From the NCBI RefSeq assembly GCF_019097595.1, contig NC_080712.1, positions 22,988,646 to 23,052,645 of the forward strand: DNA of 64,000 nt, written 5' to 3'. The translations under genes and the position numbers were made by a program. Numbering within the stretch: the first letter of the stretch is position 1; each line of letters begins with the position of its first letter. Below are positions 38,701-53,800 of the stretch, piece after piece. The stretch is from Hemibagrus wyckioides (lineage: Eukaryota > Chordata > Actinopteri > Siluriformes > Bagridae). The notes below the pieces were generated by a model. The model was not told where the DNA came from and ran no database searches. It was given only the letters and a program-made list of their open reading frames with translations.

Positions 38701-41700
38701 ATCAGTACTGTCTTTAATTATGTTTTTCAATTGGTATGGGTGAAAACAATTCAGTTTAAGGGACCAGTCAAACCTGTAACTGAATAATAAGTATAATAAC
38801 TTTGATAATAGTATGTGGTAGTTTACATCACCACTGCTGAAAACCACTATGGGTGCTTTCACATACATCTACAGAGTTTAATTCCTTTGAATTAATCAAT
38901 TAACAATCAATTATTTGAGTGAATCAATCGATCAATTCAAGTACAGATCAAAACAACTGGTTCTAGACCAGCTGATCTTGGTTCTCCATGCTCCTGTGAT
39001 CCATTTTTGTGCTTTCTACATGCATTTTCCAAAGGTGTGGGTTTTGTTTGTTTAACTGGAGAAAGTTCACATGCTCCAGTATTTGCTCCACATATCATTC
39101 AGGGAACTCTAAAATCCTTTGATGAGGCACAACTTGATAAAAGATATTCAGATAAGCTCTGAGTCAAACATTAGAGTCATCACATGAAAGACTATTAAAA
39201 CTAAAGAGAACACAGGAGAGTGATGAATCTAGGACCTGGCTCCTGTAATCAGTTTTCATTTGGGGGAAGTCCAACAGAAGTGACTTTTATTACAGTGCAA
39301 AAAAACACCCTCGCTAATCTAAAGAAAGATGATGTGTGAAAGAATTGTGAGTATAACCGAATCTAATTCCAAACATCTCAAACGTTTTGTGTGCCTTGAT
39401 GTGTGTAAATGTGTGTATTGTTGGGCTTGGACATATACAAATTCATTTTTTATAAATCAGCTTAATAACAAAGTTCAACTAACAAACTTTGCTTACAAAT
39501 AAAAATCAAAAACACAAGCAAAGACAGGAATTTAACTGTATTAAAGATCATAATGTTTTTACATCTCATGTGATATACAAGTTCGATCCCAAATACGCAC
39601 ATTCACAGCCAAATAGGAATAATAAACAACGATTTCCCGTGCAGAAAAAGTGGTTTACTTGTAGCATGTATTAATAATGATGAAGATAACAATGGGGATA
39701 ATGGCAGATAATAAACTGTGGTCTAGTTGGCTTTAATTATGTGGTATATTGAGAAAGCCAGAATAAGAACATCAGCAAACACAATATCCTATTCAAAGTG
39801 CCTTGCACAAGTACAGTACATCACTCAGTCCTTGGAAGACTCTAGAATTTGTTAGAGGACATGCTTAAACAAACAGAATCCTGAAAACCAGCAGCTCTCA
39901 AAGTCAGGGACAAAGTTTTACAGTCAGCATATAGTTATAAAAACAAAATGTTCCAAGCTTTGAAACACTAATACATGCATTATTTAAAAAAAAATAAATA
40001 GGAAAATATACAAAAGGCGGTTGTCTGATCTGGTTCTCTAGTCTGATGAGACCAACATGTACTTGCCACAAAGCACTACATTTGATGGAAACCTTATAGC
40101 TGGACACTACACCTAGTACAAATAAGTACTGTGTTTAATTAACACGAGTTGTCTAGTCTAAGTAAGTCCTGTGTTCACACCCTGGATAACCACCAAGGGA
40201 ATGCCTTGTGTACGCATGCTTCCAATAAAGTCAAAAAGTGACATTCTTCCTCAGATCACTGCTTGACTGGTGTAGGTTCTAAATAATAAGAAACCTGTTG
40301 GACCTCCAGCTTTCCTTTGACCCCATCTAAACACTTAAGGTGCTCAAAACATTGAGGCAACACCCTGGAGAAATCTGGGTGATATGACATGACCTTTGGC
40401 AGAAAACCCAAGCATGCAGAATTCCTACTCTTAATGCTAAATGATCCAGAACAGAGGGTACTTTTTAGAAACACACATATCAGTTCACATATCTAACAGG
40501 AGCTTGTAAAGAATGGGAGTCCAGCACAAAGGGAGAGATCACAGACCAGCGTCTCACCAAAAAATCCTGGCAGAGTGAGCCCCAGAGAGAGTGTGAACCT
40601 CGTTCAAATCGATGGGGTGCACACCAGCTTCCATCTAAGAGCATAAAAAGTCTGTGTACTAGGGCCTATAGCATTAATTATTTGGTAATGTAGATCATCT
40701 TAGGGAGGAAGCCATTGAGGGTGTTCCCACCACTAGCAACAGGCATAGTTTACCATTTGGAGAATTCAGCAGTGTCCTGAAGCCTTATTACTAAACCGGA
40801 GCAAGGTCAAGGGCCAGTGCATCCTGTCCCAGTGAATTCCGGCTCCACCAGGGAGAACCACAATAACTGAGCCCAGTGTTGAACATCATTTTCAGCCTAG
40901 GAAAAAATTCTGCATCCTCATAACAAGCTGCTATATATATAAAGAAAAAACATCACTGTATGGCATACATAAAGGCTTCTTCAAATAAATAATCCTGCTC
41001 ATGACTCATGAGACTCAACTAGAGAGGAATACCAATCACAGAGATGTCCTGTGAACCCTGATTTTGCCAGAGATTTTAATGAACACCAGTCAACAACAAC
41101 AACAAAAAAAAAAAAGTGATGACCATACAAGTTAAGTAACCTAAATATAATCAGCAATAAACTGGAATCAAGAAAATCAGTAGGACTTGAACAAGAGGAA
41201 GATACTATAGTTCTGAAATTCTGTGGATCTTAAAACTAAGAAATGAAAGGCCACAAACCAAGTTGCAGGCAGATAATCCGGGCATTCTGACAAACCTACA
41301 TCTAAAACTGTTTAAAGATCAACATCTTAACATCTTATCTGAGCACCAATACTTATTCTCTGTAATCCAGTTTGTGACACTCATCATCTGCTTTATTGTT
41401 CCATCACTGTCCAAGGTGTGCATTTTCTTTCCCCTCAAACTACAATATCATTAGGAAAGCTCATCAGTCATTTTCATTGCTGTAGTGACATTAAGACTCA
41501 GCAACAGAGGCCCTCTGAGAAGCGTAAAATGAAAGATCTTAAGGGTCATTTAATGCTACATGAGCTGTAGCATTGCCTCTAGTGGCTATAACAGTCAACT
41601 GCAGCTGTCTACAGATTTGATTAGAGTCACATCTGTAAAAGAGGAAAAATTTTGCTGTATAACTATGCTTATCTAATGGTACACATTTCTGGAAAACACC

Positions 41701-43331
41701 TGAAATGCCATACAGTATTTTGCATGGGAATGGCTTTCATGTGAGGGAAAGCACCCATGTTAAATACCAGTGAGGAACTCACACGCTTCCAGTGTAACAT
41801 TAGAGAGGTGACAGTTAGGCCAGAATGCTTTTGGAATGCTTATGGGGGGAAAGAAGAAAGAAAATAAACACACAGCTTTAACATTACATTGTAGTTAAAA
41901 AAAAAAAAAAAAAGCTTTTAATATTATTTTGGGATGGATTAAGTTTTTTATACACACTTGATTCTAATATCTTAGAGTGATAAACCATATATATTATATT
42001 CTAAAATGCAGAAAAATAAATATGATAAAATGTATTATATTTCCACATTTCAATGTGTGTTAATCTGGATGCAACCCTCAACTGTGATACTAAGCTACCC
42101 ATGCCCGAAACACCGAACCTCCCTCAGGTAGGTTGACTGACAGGAGATCAGCAATACTTCAGCACACCCTCAAGGGACTTTCCACAAAGCATAACCAGTA
42201 TTTCCTAGTTCGTGACCTAAAAAAAAACTGCAGTTCCTTAGTGGTGGGATGCAACCTGAGAAGTGTGTGGACAGGTTCCCATATAGTTGCACCCTACCCT
42301 TAGGGTTAGCTGCTTGGCAGCCATTGGGCTGCACCAGGCCTCAGGCATGGATGAAGTGAAAATTCTCACAGTCCTTGTGCAGACTACAAGAGGAAGACAC
42401 CTAAAAATGTCGCCTTCAGGCACGACGGCAAAGGAATGCACGCTTATTAGGACACCATCAATCATGACGGACAACAGACTATTTTAGAAGGCAGTTACAG
42501 GCAGTTATGTGCAGGGGTGTGCTAATTTATGAGTTAGGACAACCCCACTGTGAATATTAGCACTAACATACTGGGGAGAAAAACCCACAAAGACAGCACA
42601 GAATCAAGCAAGGGAACTGGCAATGATGTGTGTCTGTTGGCGGGCTGTCTGTCACTCCAGGGTTGGGAGCAAAAGAGAAATCTGAGACGTGTCACTCCAG
42701 AGTGAACAAAGCTGCACAAGGGACTAAAAATAGACAGGCAGAGGAGTGGTACATCTGTGATTACAATGTTATAAAAATGGCTCAGGGTCTGCATAATAAA
42801 ATGAAGTTTGAACACCAGGCCTTACTGCCCTTCCTAATCCATATACAATGCCATTGGGTTCATTGTGTGACTGTAGTCTCGATTTGCGGGGTAGACTCTC
42901 AAAAATACACCATCCAAAAATTCTGTACTTAGATAAACGCCAGGCTTACTTAAACACGATAATGATCTTTTCTTCTATCCACTCATCCACCCACACACCC
43001 AAATGCACCCCCTCTCTTCCCTGTTCATATTGGACCAGAAGGCTGACAGCTGAGCGCTAACATATCTTCGCAGAGGTGGCTGTCCTGAAGACAAAACAGC
43101 CCAAACTCAATTATGGCATCTGGGAATAAGAAGAGAAACATTGGTGTGAGTTTGCATACCTTTTGAGTGCATACATTTGATTTGCCTGTCTGCTTTTCCT
43201 TATATATACACATACAACGCAGCTTTAACACAAATAAGTCAGGCAGCACAAGGGATAGGCCAGCCCTAAAAAATAACACGTATGTTGAAGACACACTCCC
43301 CACACTCTGCTTCACCTCCAGCAGGCTTCTG

Positions 43332-43391
<60 letters not shown>

Positions 43392-44783
43392 GATTAAATT
43401 CAGGTGCAAGGTTCTATTTGGCTTGGACGAGCCCCAGTGCCAGAACAAAGTGTTTCTGTCCGCACTCGGCCCAGTTAACAGCTTTTTCATGAAAACCTGC
43501 CATTCTAAGATGTCAATCAGTGTGCTGCTCTCCTCTCCCTCTCCCTCGTGACCCAACACGAATCTAACCAGCTGCAGGCTCCGAAAACACACTTCCCAGA
43601 GAGAGATGAAAACACAAAAGATGTTTGATTGGGGGATCCCTTTACATACCTCCCAACCCTTTGCCTTCTGTGTAACCAGAGACCTGCGCTTTCAGCAAAA
43701 CATGAAAGACCCAAAAGCCGGAGAGCAAAAAACAGCTGAGCTCATCCTGACACTTGTTGAAGACACACGGCAAAGACAGGACTGAGGTAGAGAAACGTTG
43801 TTAGAATTAGTATAGTTTCCTGAAACCAGAACACTCTTAATTAAGTGCAGAAATCACACACATGGTCATAAATACTAGAATTTTTACTTGGTGATACTGA
43901 TACAGAGCATCCTACTTAATATTAAGCAATCACAGTTTTTGTTGGTTTGCAGCCTTGTGCTTATGGCCAACTTTAATTATTTATGCCATTTAAACAGTAT
44001 CTTTAATAGACCTGACCTGAGCATGAGACGCAGGATCATTAAAATGAGCACAAGATGACAAAAGAAGTCTCATTGCTACTGAAGTCCTCTTACATGAGAC
44101 TGTTCTCTGCATCACTGCTTCACGTTCACAAACAATATCTGTGTGTGTGTGTGTGATACATGGGGCTCATTTGAATGATTACGATACTGCTGTGCACGGT
44201 CAGATCGACCGCACTCGTGCTCCCAAAATGTCATTTACACGAGTGGGGATTTAAAAAAAAGGCCCACGCACACCTACTCCAAACTCAAGTTACACAGAAT
44301 GAGAGCAAGTCATCGGCTCCCCCTCTGTGTGTGTATATTTCACTGACCTGTCTTTTTACTCTTTGCTCTGTGTTAGAGCTGTGAGGGTATCCTTATCTGG
44401 TGAGTGCCAAGCACGTTTTTTTTTTTTGACAGGCTTGAGAACAAAGTACACTGCTCAGATAACAAAATACACAGAGAACCCAGACTGAGTAACGAAAATG
44501 CACAGTGACTGGAGTTGATTTTGCTTTTGTTCTCGATATTTTATTTAAGCTAGGTAGCTAGAGTTAAAGGGTTAGATTGCTACCATTAGCCTTGGGAATG
44601 GGTCAAGCTTTAGGGAAACCATTAAATTCACCATCTGACATGAGCCGTGCGCTATGAGATTATTAAGACGCAAACCTTTCCATTTCAGGCAGAACTTAGC
44701 TAGCATTGAGTTACTAGGATTTTCTCTAAGCACTTTGTTATTTATTCTTCCGCCAAATAAGCATATTATAATATATAACAACA

Positions 44784-44838
<55 letters not shown>

Positions 44839-45454
44839 AATATTGCTATGATTATTGCCTGGAAAATACTGTAAAATTTTCAATAGCCTGTAGACACAGA
44901 CAGTGATGAAATCACACATCCTGGACAAGTGAAGATGAACAACCGGCTCACATCATTCACTTTCCCACGCTACACTGAGTCGCTAACTATCCATCAACAT
45001 CATCATCATCAGTCAACTTAATGTCAATCAGTACTCTTCCCCTCATTTCCTTCTCTTGCCTTGGGGGAAAAGATTTTAGCAGCGAGCAGAACTCGAAGAC
45101 CCATTACAAAAAGGAAGCTGCCATTTATTGACATGACATCACCTGCTCAGCTTACCGGAGTTCTACTTTCTAATCTGTCCCACAGCAAAACCTGTCTCAA
45201 CAGACACAAAAAAAAAGATTATAGGATTTTCTACTTAGTATCATCTAGGGCAACCTTTACTCGAGTGTTTCTTTTCTCCATTCAAACTCAAGACAGAGAC
45301 CAGGAATTTCCTGAGACTGGTGACTTCCATCAACTTGATTTAAAACAAATTAATCTTGGATGAGTGTGTTTTGCTTTAGTTAGATACTCAATTAAAAAAG
45401 TGATGAGAAAAGATGTCTTTGTGACGTGTACATAGACAGTTCTACAACAGAGCT

Positions 45455-45493
<39 letters not shown>

Positions 45494-47806
45494 TCTAGGA
45501 GACTGACAGCTCCTTTAATATCCGGGGTTGTGTATGGTGTTTTCCCACACAGCTGGGTAAGATGGTAAAATGTGCCCTCTGGGACTTTTAAGAGGCTAAG
45601 GAAATCTGAACACACTCACTCCACCTTTCTCACAGTGACTGACAGTTCACTATATAAACCAAAATGCACGAGGCCGCACCTCCTGTGACGGGCCACAAGA
45701 CTGACAGGAGTACGGTGGATGAGGAACAGATCAACCACAAGCTGGTACAAAATCAGTTTCAAAAAGCCATGCATGTAGAGGACATCACACCTAGTTCATA
45801 AAGGTTTATGTAACATTAGACTGCTGTTCCAGGTGTTATACGGAGAAGTCGAGGTAATGCTGTGACAATATTCATCCAATATATTTGTCTATAAAATAAC
45901 ATAGCAAACGGGGGAATAGGGGTCCTTTGCATAATCATTATGGTCCTATATTCAAAACATAAAACATTTTCTACACATTGAACACACACACACACAGCCA
46001 CTCTCATCACTCAGCATGTCAATGCAGAGGAGAGGCAGCTCGTGTTGCTTTCTCCCTACCCAGATCATATGGCAGGGTAAATAAACGCTGAGTGCTGACA
46101 GATGTGTGTGTGTGTTCAGAAGAACTTCACAACACACTCTCGGCGAAAGAGTGCAACGTTCAATCACGGGACGGAGCAAAGACTCAGGTACTACTGCGCA
46201 GACTGTCTGTATGTGTGTGTATCACTGTTGTGGAGCATCATCTGTTAGTAAAATACAACTTGACAACATTTTAATACCATTCTTTCAAAAACACAGCTCA
46301 GGGCTGAACTTTTTAAGAAGGAAAATAGCTGTTTGCATGGCTTTTATTCCGCAAGGTTTTAGCAGGATATCTACAGGCCTCAATCGACAATGCTTGTGGA
46401 TGGAGAATGATGCATTTCTCATTTCAAACCCTTTCCCTTTGCTCAGGCACAAACAGATTTTCTGTATCTTTGTCATCTTGAAGAAACACTCCAACACAAT
46501 GCATATGCTACAAGCAAAAAAAAACCCCACACAAAACACACATTCTTGCCTTTAATTTACCAGCCTACTAAGAACAACAAACTGTTTCTACAGTGAACTA
46601 ATCTGCATTTATTTTGTCAAGAGGTCCTCCAGAGTTGAAGGCCATGTTTGCTAATGAAAATCAAGAAGAGAGGATGAGTGAAAGCAAGCATGCAGAACAG
46701 CGGGACAGAATGAAGAGAGAAAAAGAGAGGAGAGAGGATACAAATAGCCCTGGGTCTTGAGTCAACATATGATGCTGTCGGCAAACTTAATTGAATTAAT
46801 TTTGCTAGAAAATGGATTACTTCGAATTTGAGACAGCAAAAGCAAACAGACAGAAAACAGGATTAGCTCACTAGTCCAGCTGACTCCTGTTTATTACTCA
46901 AAATTTAAGATCCTAGCCAGTGCTAGACAGCTGGTGCGGTGCTTAGGATTACTTGCAAGCTTTGAGTAGCGTTAAAGAAACATCATCATGGTTTAGACAA
47001 CAATCTAATACTGTAATCTAATATAAAAAATTTTGGTGGCTTTAGTGGGTAACATTTCCGTTTTGGTGGCTAGATAAGTGGATGAAACAGACTTAAGTGG
47101 AATTATACCTAATGCTAATGGAATTAACCGTTCAAGTCATTGAGGCTTTATGTAATACCTGGTCTAATAGAGTTCTTCTACATAAAGAGTAGTTAAATAA
47201 CTTCCACTGCATTTGACTAAATGCAAAAACATAAGAGTTAACATTCTATTTAGTGCAATGTTGCACAGAGCAGCTTCTTTCATTGCAAAAACAGTCCCTT
47301 TCCACTCAACTCAAACATTCATGCTTGTATTGCCTGAGTGTGATGTGACTGACCTGGTAAGTACCGATGCCGATGTGTTTGGGGTCGATCTTGACCAGCT
47401 CAGCCAAAGGGTCTTGAACACGTCTTCCAATCGACACTGAAAAGAAATTGAGAAAAAGCTCTGTGTCAGTGCAGCAACAGCCAGGAAGAGACAGACAATA
47501 CACTGGAATCTCAAGGGATCAGAAAAATTACTCCCTTAATGAACCAGCAAATCTAATTAAATTACTGTAAATTAGCCATGTGTATGAGGGTGTTTGTTGT
47601 TGTGTTTTGTTTTTTTTGCACCAGGCTAAATGTGAAAACTCCACACTGGTTCATTAATTATTCTAACAAACGTCATCAATTATAAGTAATTATAGTCTCA
47701 AATGTAAATATTGCTTACCACATCCCCCAAAATATATTATCACTATTGAGCAATGAGAAAAAAAATATTTTTGACAAATAAATAAATAAATAAATAAATA
47801 GATAGA

Positions 47807-47837
<31 letters not shown>

Positions 47838-50800
47838 AATATTTTAAAAAATACTGACAACACACACACAATCACTGTTTGCTACGTAGCGGCAAAATAA
47901 AATCAAATAAATTTGTAAACAGATAGACGTATAATGCAAAGCTACATATGAAGAAACTATAAGAACTACTAACTGTAATTCCTTCCAAGACTAATTCGTC
48001 TGGTATGTCACAGTACAGTAATTAAAGCCCTGCTGTTGATACAGATACAGCTGACCAGTTCAAATTAATTACAGCCCACGAAATTAATCAGATCCAGCAA
48101 GGTATAATTTTACCATGTCTGTAATTTAGAAAAACTACATTGAAACTTTTTAAAAGCCTCACAGACTGGGTCTTGGCTGAGAGGCTGGAAAGGAAAAATC
48201 AACAAACATCCTATGATGTTTAAGTGCGAATGCATGACAGGATCATTTAACAGCCTGAGCTACAGATGAATAAGCCATCGCATTAACCAAACCAAATACA
48301 TTCAAATATGTGTGTGTGTGTGTGAGAGAGAGAGTGTGTGTGTATCCTCAATATGTTTATCATCGAAAGACAGGAGACAATTTATGCGTCTAGACAAACA
48401 AGACCAAATAACTCACTTTAGAAAGGAATAAAATCTTACAATCTCTACTGTAAAAATTGGCAATTAAATACAATCAAATTTGTCAATACTAATGCTAATA
48501 ACAAGCATGGCTTGCATCCGCCATTTGCTCTACTTGTTTTTATTTAGCCTTGCTGAGAAGCCACCACTGGAGAATCAGAAATGCTTCAACGTTAACTGGG
48601 AACGATCAAGAATATGAAAATATGTGAAAGAGGGGGAAGACAAGAGGAAAAGACAGACACACGGAACATAAACCCTCAGAGAAATGATGTTAGGGAACAA
48701 GAGCTGGTTTCAGTCTGACTGCTTGAAAACAAGGTCCACATTACTGAGAGCAAGGGAGAGCGGTGCTTTTTTATGTACTGTACAAGGCCTGAGTTGAAAC
48801 TCGATCCCAGTGCAAATATTATTGCAGGCAGAAGCTTCCCACTGAGCCCAATGCAGAGATGCAGCGAGTAAGGCATGGCAATCATCATCCAGCATCCCAC
48901 CTCCACCCTTCAGTCACAAACACCTACTTAAAGTCTCAGTCACACCTAAACTACAGGTATTATCTAGAGTCTGCGATTCAGAAACCCATTGTCACACTTC
49001 TCGATTCACACATATTGTGACACATTTTAAAATATTTTTCACATTTAAAGGACTCGAAGATGTGTCAATTGGCATATTGCATAATGTGTAACAATTGATT
49101 GTGTAATAATAAATGCAGTTTATTTTACCCACAAACTAGCTCAACTGGGTATTCACACACTGGCTCAATTTTTGCCAAAACAATGATGAAGATCACATGC
49201 ATTAATTAAAAAAATCTAAACATCTGACTATACATTGAATGACCGACTGAGCACAAAGGTCACAGTATTCGTAAAGATGTCACCTCTCAGTAAGTCAGTC
49301 ACTCTATGCTCAGTCAGTCAGTTACTACATGCACTAGTTCTCCATCACTAAGTATTTAGTGACAGACCAAGCACATTGTCACTGACTCAACACAATCACT
49401 GAGTAGATTTCAAATTATTTGTATAGTGCTGTTGACAATGGACATTGTCTCAAAGCAGCTTTACAGAAGAACTGAAACATAGAAAAAATGATCAAGTTAC
49501 TATTTATCCCTAATGAGCAAGCTTGAGGCGATGGTAGCAAGGAAAAACTCCCTGAGATGATGTGAGGAAGAAACCTTTACAGGTACCAGGCTCAGAAGGG
49601 AACTCATCCTCATTTGGGTGACCCCGGATAGTAAATAATGTAAATGTAAATAACGTCCTTTCTTCAAACGTCTATATTTACATGCAATTATATACATGTG
49701 TATATAGTGACTGACCACTGACTAATTGAACACAGTCTCTGACTGAGTAAATAGTGACTAACTGAGCATAAGTTGCTTAATCAATTCAGTTGTTTAGAAC
49801 AATGAGATGAAGGAGTGCAGCCAGTTCCATTTATCTCCAATGTTGCATGGCATTTACACGCTTGCGGAAACTCAAAATTTATTCGAAGGGAAACATTGAT
49901 GAGAAATTAGATACTGAAAGAGGGTGTAATGAGAAGGCTACTATTAATGAGGGCTTCTACTCTTACACAGTTCAGTGAATAGGAATATCTAACACAACTG
50001 CACACACAATGTTGCAATTTCTTAAGGCTTTCGTAAAAAAATGATAAATATAGCTCCCCAGTTCACTTTTGCACTTGACCAGGAGAAAATTTATGATAAA
50101 TGCTATGCTGATTTACTGCTTTTATAGAGGAAGTCTGGAATAATTCTCAGATCCTGCTTTTGAGAGGATCGGAGTCATTTCCAGAGATTTCTGTGTGTTT
50201 TTTGTGTTTGGGATTACAGACCGAGCATCTGTGTGGTCCAGGACACAGTCAAAGCTTGAAAAGTCCAGTTTCGCAGGAACATAATGAGTTACACAGATCT
50301 AGTAGGACCAGGAGTAACAACAAATACAATTTTATAAACAATGCAAGCCATTTATGTTCCGCATGGCTAACTTAAAAGCAAAACTTTGAGGTGGGCGGTC
50401 AATTATGAGTGTGGTAATGGCGTAACATGGCCTAGAGGCAAGTGTCCACAGAGGCACCATAAAACATAACTAGACTAAAAAGGAAGGGAAAATTCTAGAT
50501 GACTGACTGCTAAGTTGAAAAGACAGGTAAGGTATGTTTACAACTGCAGGTCCAGCTCTTGTGCAAAAAAATAAAAAATAAAACACTGAATGTCTGGTAG
50601 ACTTAAGCCATTCTTATGTAGATTGTGAACTTCAGTCAAAAATGAGCTATTTTTCTAGCATAGAAGGGAACTCTCAGGCTTACAATTCATATGTAATGTG
50701 AGATTTTAAAACTTCACTGGAAATACACTTTGATGCTAATATTATATTACAGACATTTGGCAGTTTTCCTGTCAAGGTGGTTAAAATGTTGAGTGAGGGA

Positions 50801-53800
50801 GACAGAGAGAGAGAGAAAAAAAAGATATAGAGCGAGAGAGAGAGAAAATAAATTAAGCAATAGTTACCTGCACTCCTCAGGTTTGGATCCAGGCCTGGCA
50901 TCTCTTTGACTGCTTCTGGACTGACACTGTAGATGGATGCTCCCGCTTCATTAGTGATACTGAAAATGAAATAAATAAAAAAAACCTCAAAAACTCCTAT
51001 TTCACCTTCTAAAATATGTTTCCCAAGTGATTCTATTTAGTCTGTTTAATGACAGACCCAGAAGCCTCTTTAAAGAATTTCCACAGAGCACTTCAATGTC
51101 TTTAACTCGACTGGAAGGGTGCTCACTCCCAGGGCTTTACTACCACAAGTCAGAGAAACACATACAGTATTTCTGATATACAGAGGCATAACATATGCGT
51201 CAGTTTACTTAGGCCATCAAAGGTCATTTGAAATGAAATCTTAAGAGCATGATGTACAGAGTCTCAGACATATTTTCATATCTTATAAAATAAAATAATA
51301 TCTTGTAAAATAATACAAGATATAACTGTACACTGTATTCCTTTATTCAAGATCTGGAATAAATTTACTATAAATTTTATTATAAATTTACAGAATTATT
51401 CTAAATTTTTTTGCAAATTCATTTTTTTTTATTAAATGCTTTCCTCCACAAAGCTGCTTTAGAGAAATCCAGTTCCAGTTGTTTCATTTCACTATGTACT
51501 GCATCAGCTATATGTGGTTGAAATGACAATAAAAGCTTCTTGAATCTTGAATCATGTGCAGCCTGAAGATGACCCGTGCAATGAGAGGACTCAAAAGACA
51601 GACTCAAAAATGGAAAGCTACACTCCGCCGGTCAATAATAGTTGAATAGTGGAAGAGTGCAAGGATGGATTACATAACTACATGCAAGATTAATCCAGGG
51701 ATTCTGCTTAAACAGAGTACAGAAAAGCCCAGGGATACAAAGCGAAGCAAAGCAATGCTAAAACTCTAAAAGACAAAAACATAAGTAAAGAATAATAAGA
51801 CAGTATAATATAAGCACATCAAATGATGTAGGTATAGATGGTAGTGATCGTGGGGCTGAATGTTATGGACAATAATATATTACTTCACACACACACACAC
51901 ACACACGATTTGTCTAATTATTAGTAAGACAAGCGGTGTTCAACAATCTAGACATGGTTACGAGTCTGTAGTGTGTAAATGCTATAAGAATACTCATTAA
52001 ATTATTAATGAACGTGTCGAATGATGCCAGTTGAAAAAAATAACTTGAGCTAACACTGCCATCTAGAGGACATAACAAACGGACTGTGATTCAGCAGCAT
52101 GAACAACCCATTCTTAGATTACTGGTAGTAACTCATGCTTGACAACTTGTAGAAATTATTTGATGAACAATCACTGTAAACTATGAAACATTACCATGAA
52201 ATAAATACATAAGCACTGAATAACAGTAATAATAATAATAAGAAGAAAATGGAAGCTCCATAACCCATACACAGAAGCACGTTAAAAATAATCATTTTCA
52301 GCATCTATCTAGTCTACAGAAACTTGAAAATTCCTCACACAAAAACAGTATTACTCAATCTTCAAAAACAGGGTTGTAGCTTTAAGGATACTCAAGGTCA
52401 AGCGCAGATTCCAAAGAAAGCATTTATTACTTCCTGAAAACATGCATACATAGTCAAGGTCAAGGTCAGCTACCACAAGTGAGTTTACTACTCCTCAAAA
52501 ACCAGACTAGCTTTACAGCTACATAGACAAGGTCAAGGTCAATGCTAGATCCCAACCCTTTCACAGCCTTCATCAGAATCAACCAACAACCGGAAGGTTA
52601 AAATGAGACAAAAATACCATGAGATCACCACAAGAACCAGTCCGCTCACTCCTCCTTTTTTAGCACGGCTCATTACGTCAACTCTGCCAATTAGTGAAAT
52701 TTTAACCATGACAACTCACAAAGGCTTTGGATTTTCTATTAGAAGAACCTGTGGTCTGTTTTTTATTCTTCTCCTGAGTCCCCCCTCCCCCCCCCTCTTT
52801 TTTCCCCCTGTAGCAGAGCATCATAACCAACCATCTGCCCCCTCTCTACAGCTGACATGTTGCTGTGAAAACTAGCTAACAAGGCCTGGCATATGACCTT
52901 CAGTAAGGTCATGGTGGAGCTGGTCATTAATAAGACACACACACACACACACACACACACCACACACAGGCAAAAACCTTTCATCATTACAGGATTTGGA
53001 GATGCAATACAACCATATAAATACACTTACCTGAATGAATAACACATTTTTAACTCTTACTCTTTTCCGTTCTTACACACATGCAGAGGCTGGTGAGGGT
53101 TAAAGGGCAGGGTTGTATACTGGCATCTAGGTGATGTGCCTTATAAGTAGTACAGAAACCATAACACCACCTAACACAAAAAAACACAATCCCCATACTC
53201 CCAAACAAACCCACCCACCCCCACACAGACACACAACAAAACACAATTAAGTTATATGAGACACTGTTAGCTGCTTGAGGTCAGCTGAAACCGAGATGGT
53301 GTCTATATGTAGAGGACTCCAACACACCTAAGGGAAAACAGACCAGGAAAATGAAAAGCAGAGCAGACTGCCTCTGTCACGTCTGAATTAATTAGCAGGG
53401 CTGCTGGGGCAGCTGGATAACAGTCCGCACTAACCCTGGCATGGATACATGGGCAGAGTCATATTGATGCAAGGGCATCGCCATGGCAGCCAACAGAAGG
53501 ATGTCCATACCCACTTTGCCACGAGTGAATGTAAACGGATCCACTCAAAAACACAACCTGCCTCCAAGCATTGCCGGTGACCCTGCAGGTCTGAGAGTCA
53601 CTCAAAACACACACACACACACTTAAGTCTTCATCATTGTCACAGGGCAAAGTCAAAGTCAAGATCCTCATTTAAAGAAATGGTAGCCCTCCAAAAGCTC
53701 ACACACCCGCAGCCCTTGTCCATTTAATGTTAGTAAGATACACATACACAATTTGATCGCTTTTCCATGTTGCCAACAGCCTACAACAAAAAGGCAAACT

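Larger units (their letters stand above)
37768..47353 (-). other. SRBD1 intron 5 (9,586 bases)
   Basis: Non-coding intron with microsatellites at 43.3, 44.8 and 45.5 kb and the ATCAAT cluster at 38.9 kb. The longest frame (46106-46555, plus) has no splice context or known motif. I see no further SRBD1 exon, and the protein is continuous across it. Confidence 0.8.

Noticed and set aside
39560..39640. GTTCGATCCC reminiscent of a tRNA B box
   Set aside because: No matching A box, anticodon stem or acceptor stem at the right spacing.
44572..44928. 118-codon minus-strand frame
   Set aside because: Central Tyr-Ile repeat comes from the TA microsatellite.
46106..46555. 149-codon plus-strand frame
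   Set aside because: No splice context, composition follows local base bias, partly encoded by TGTG tracts. No family resemblance.
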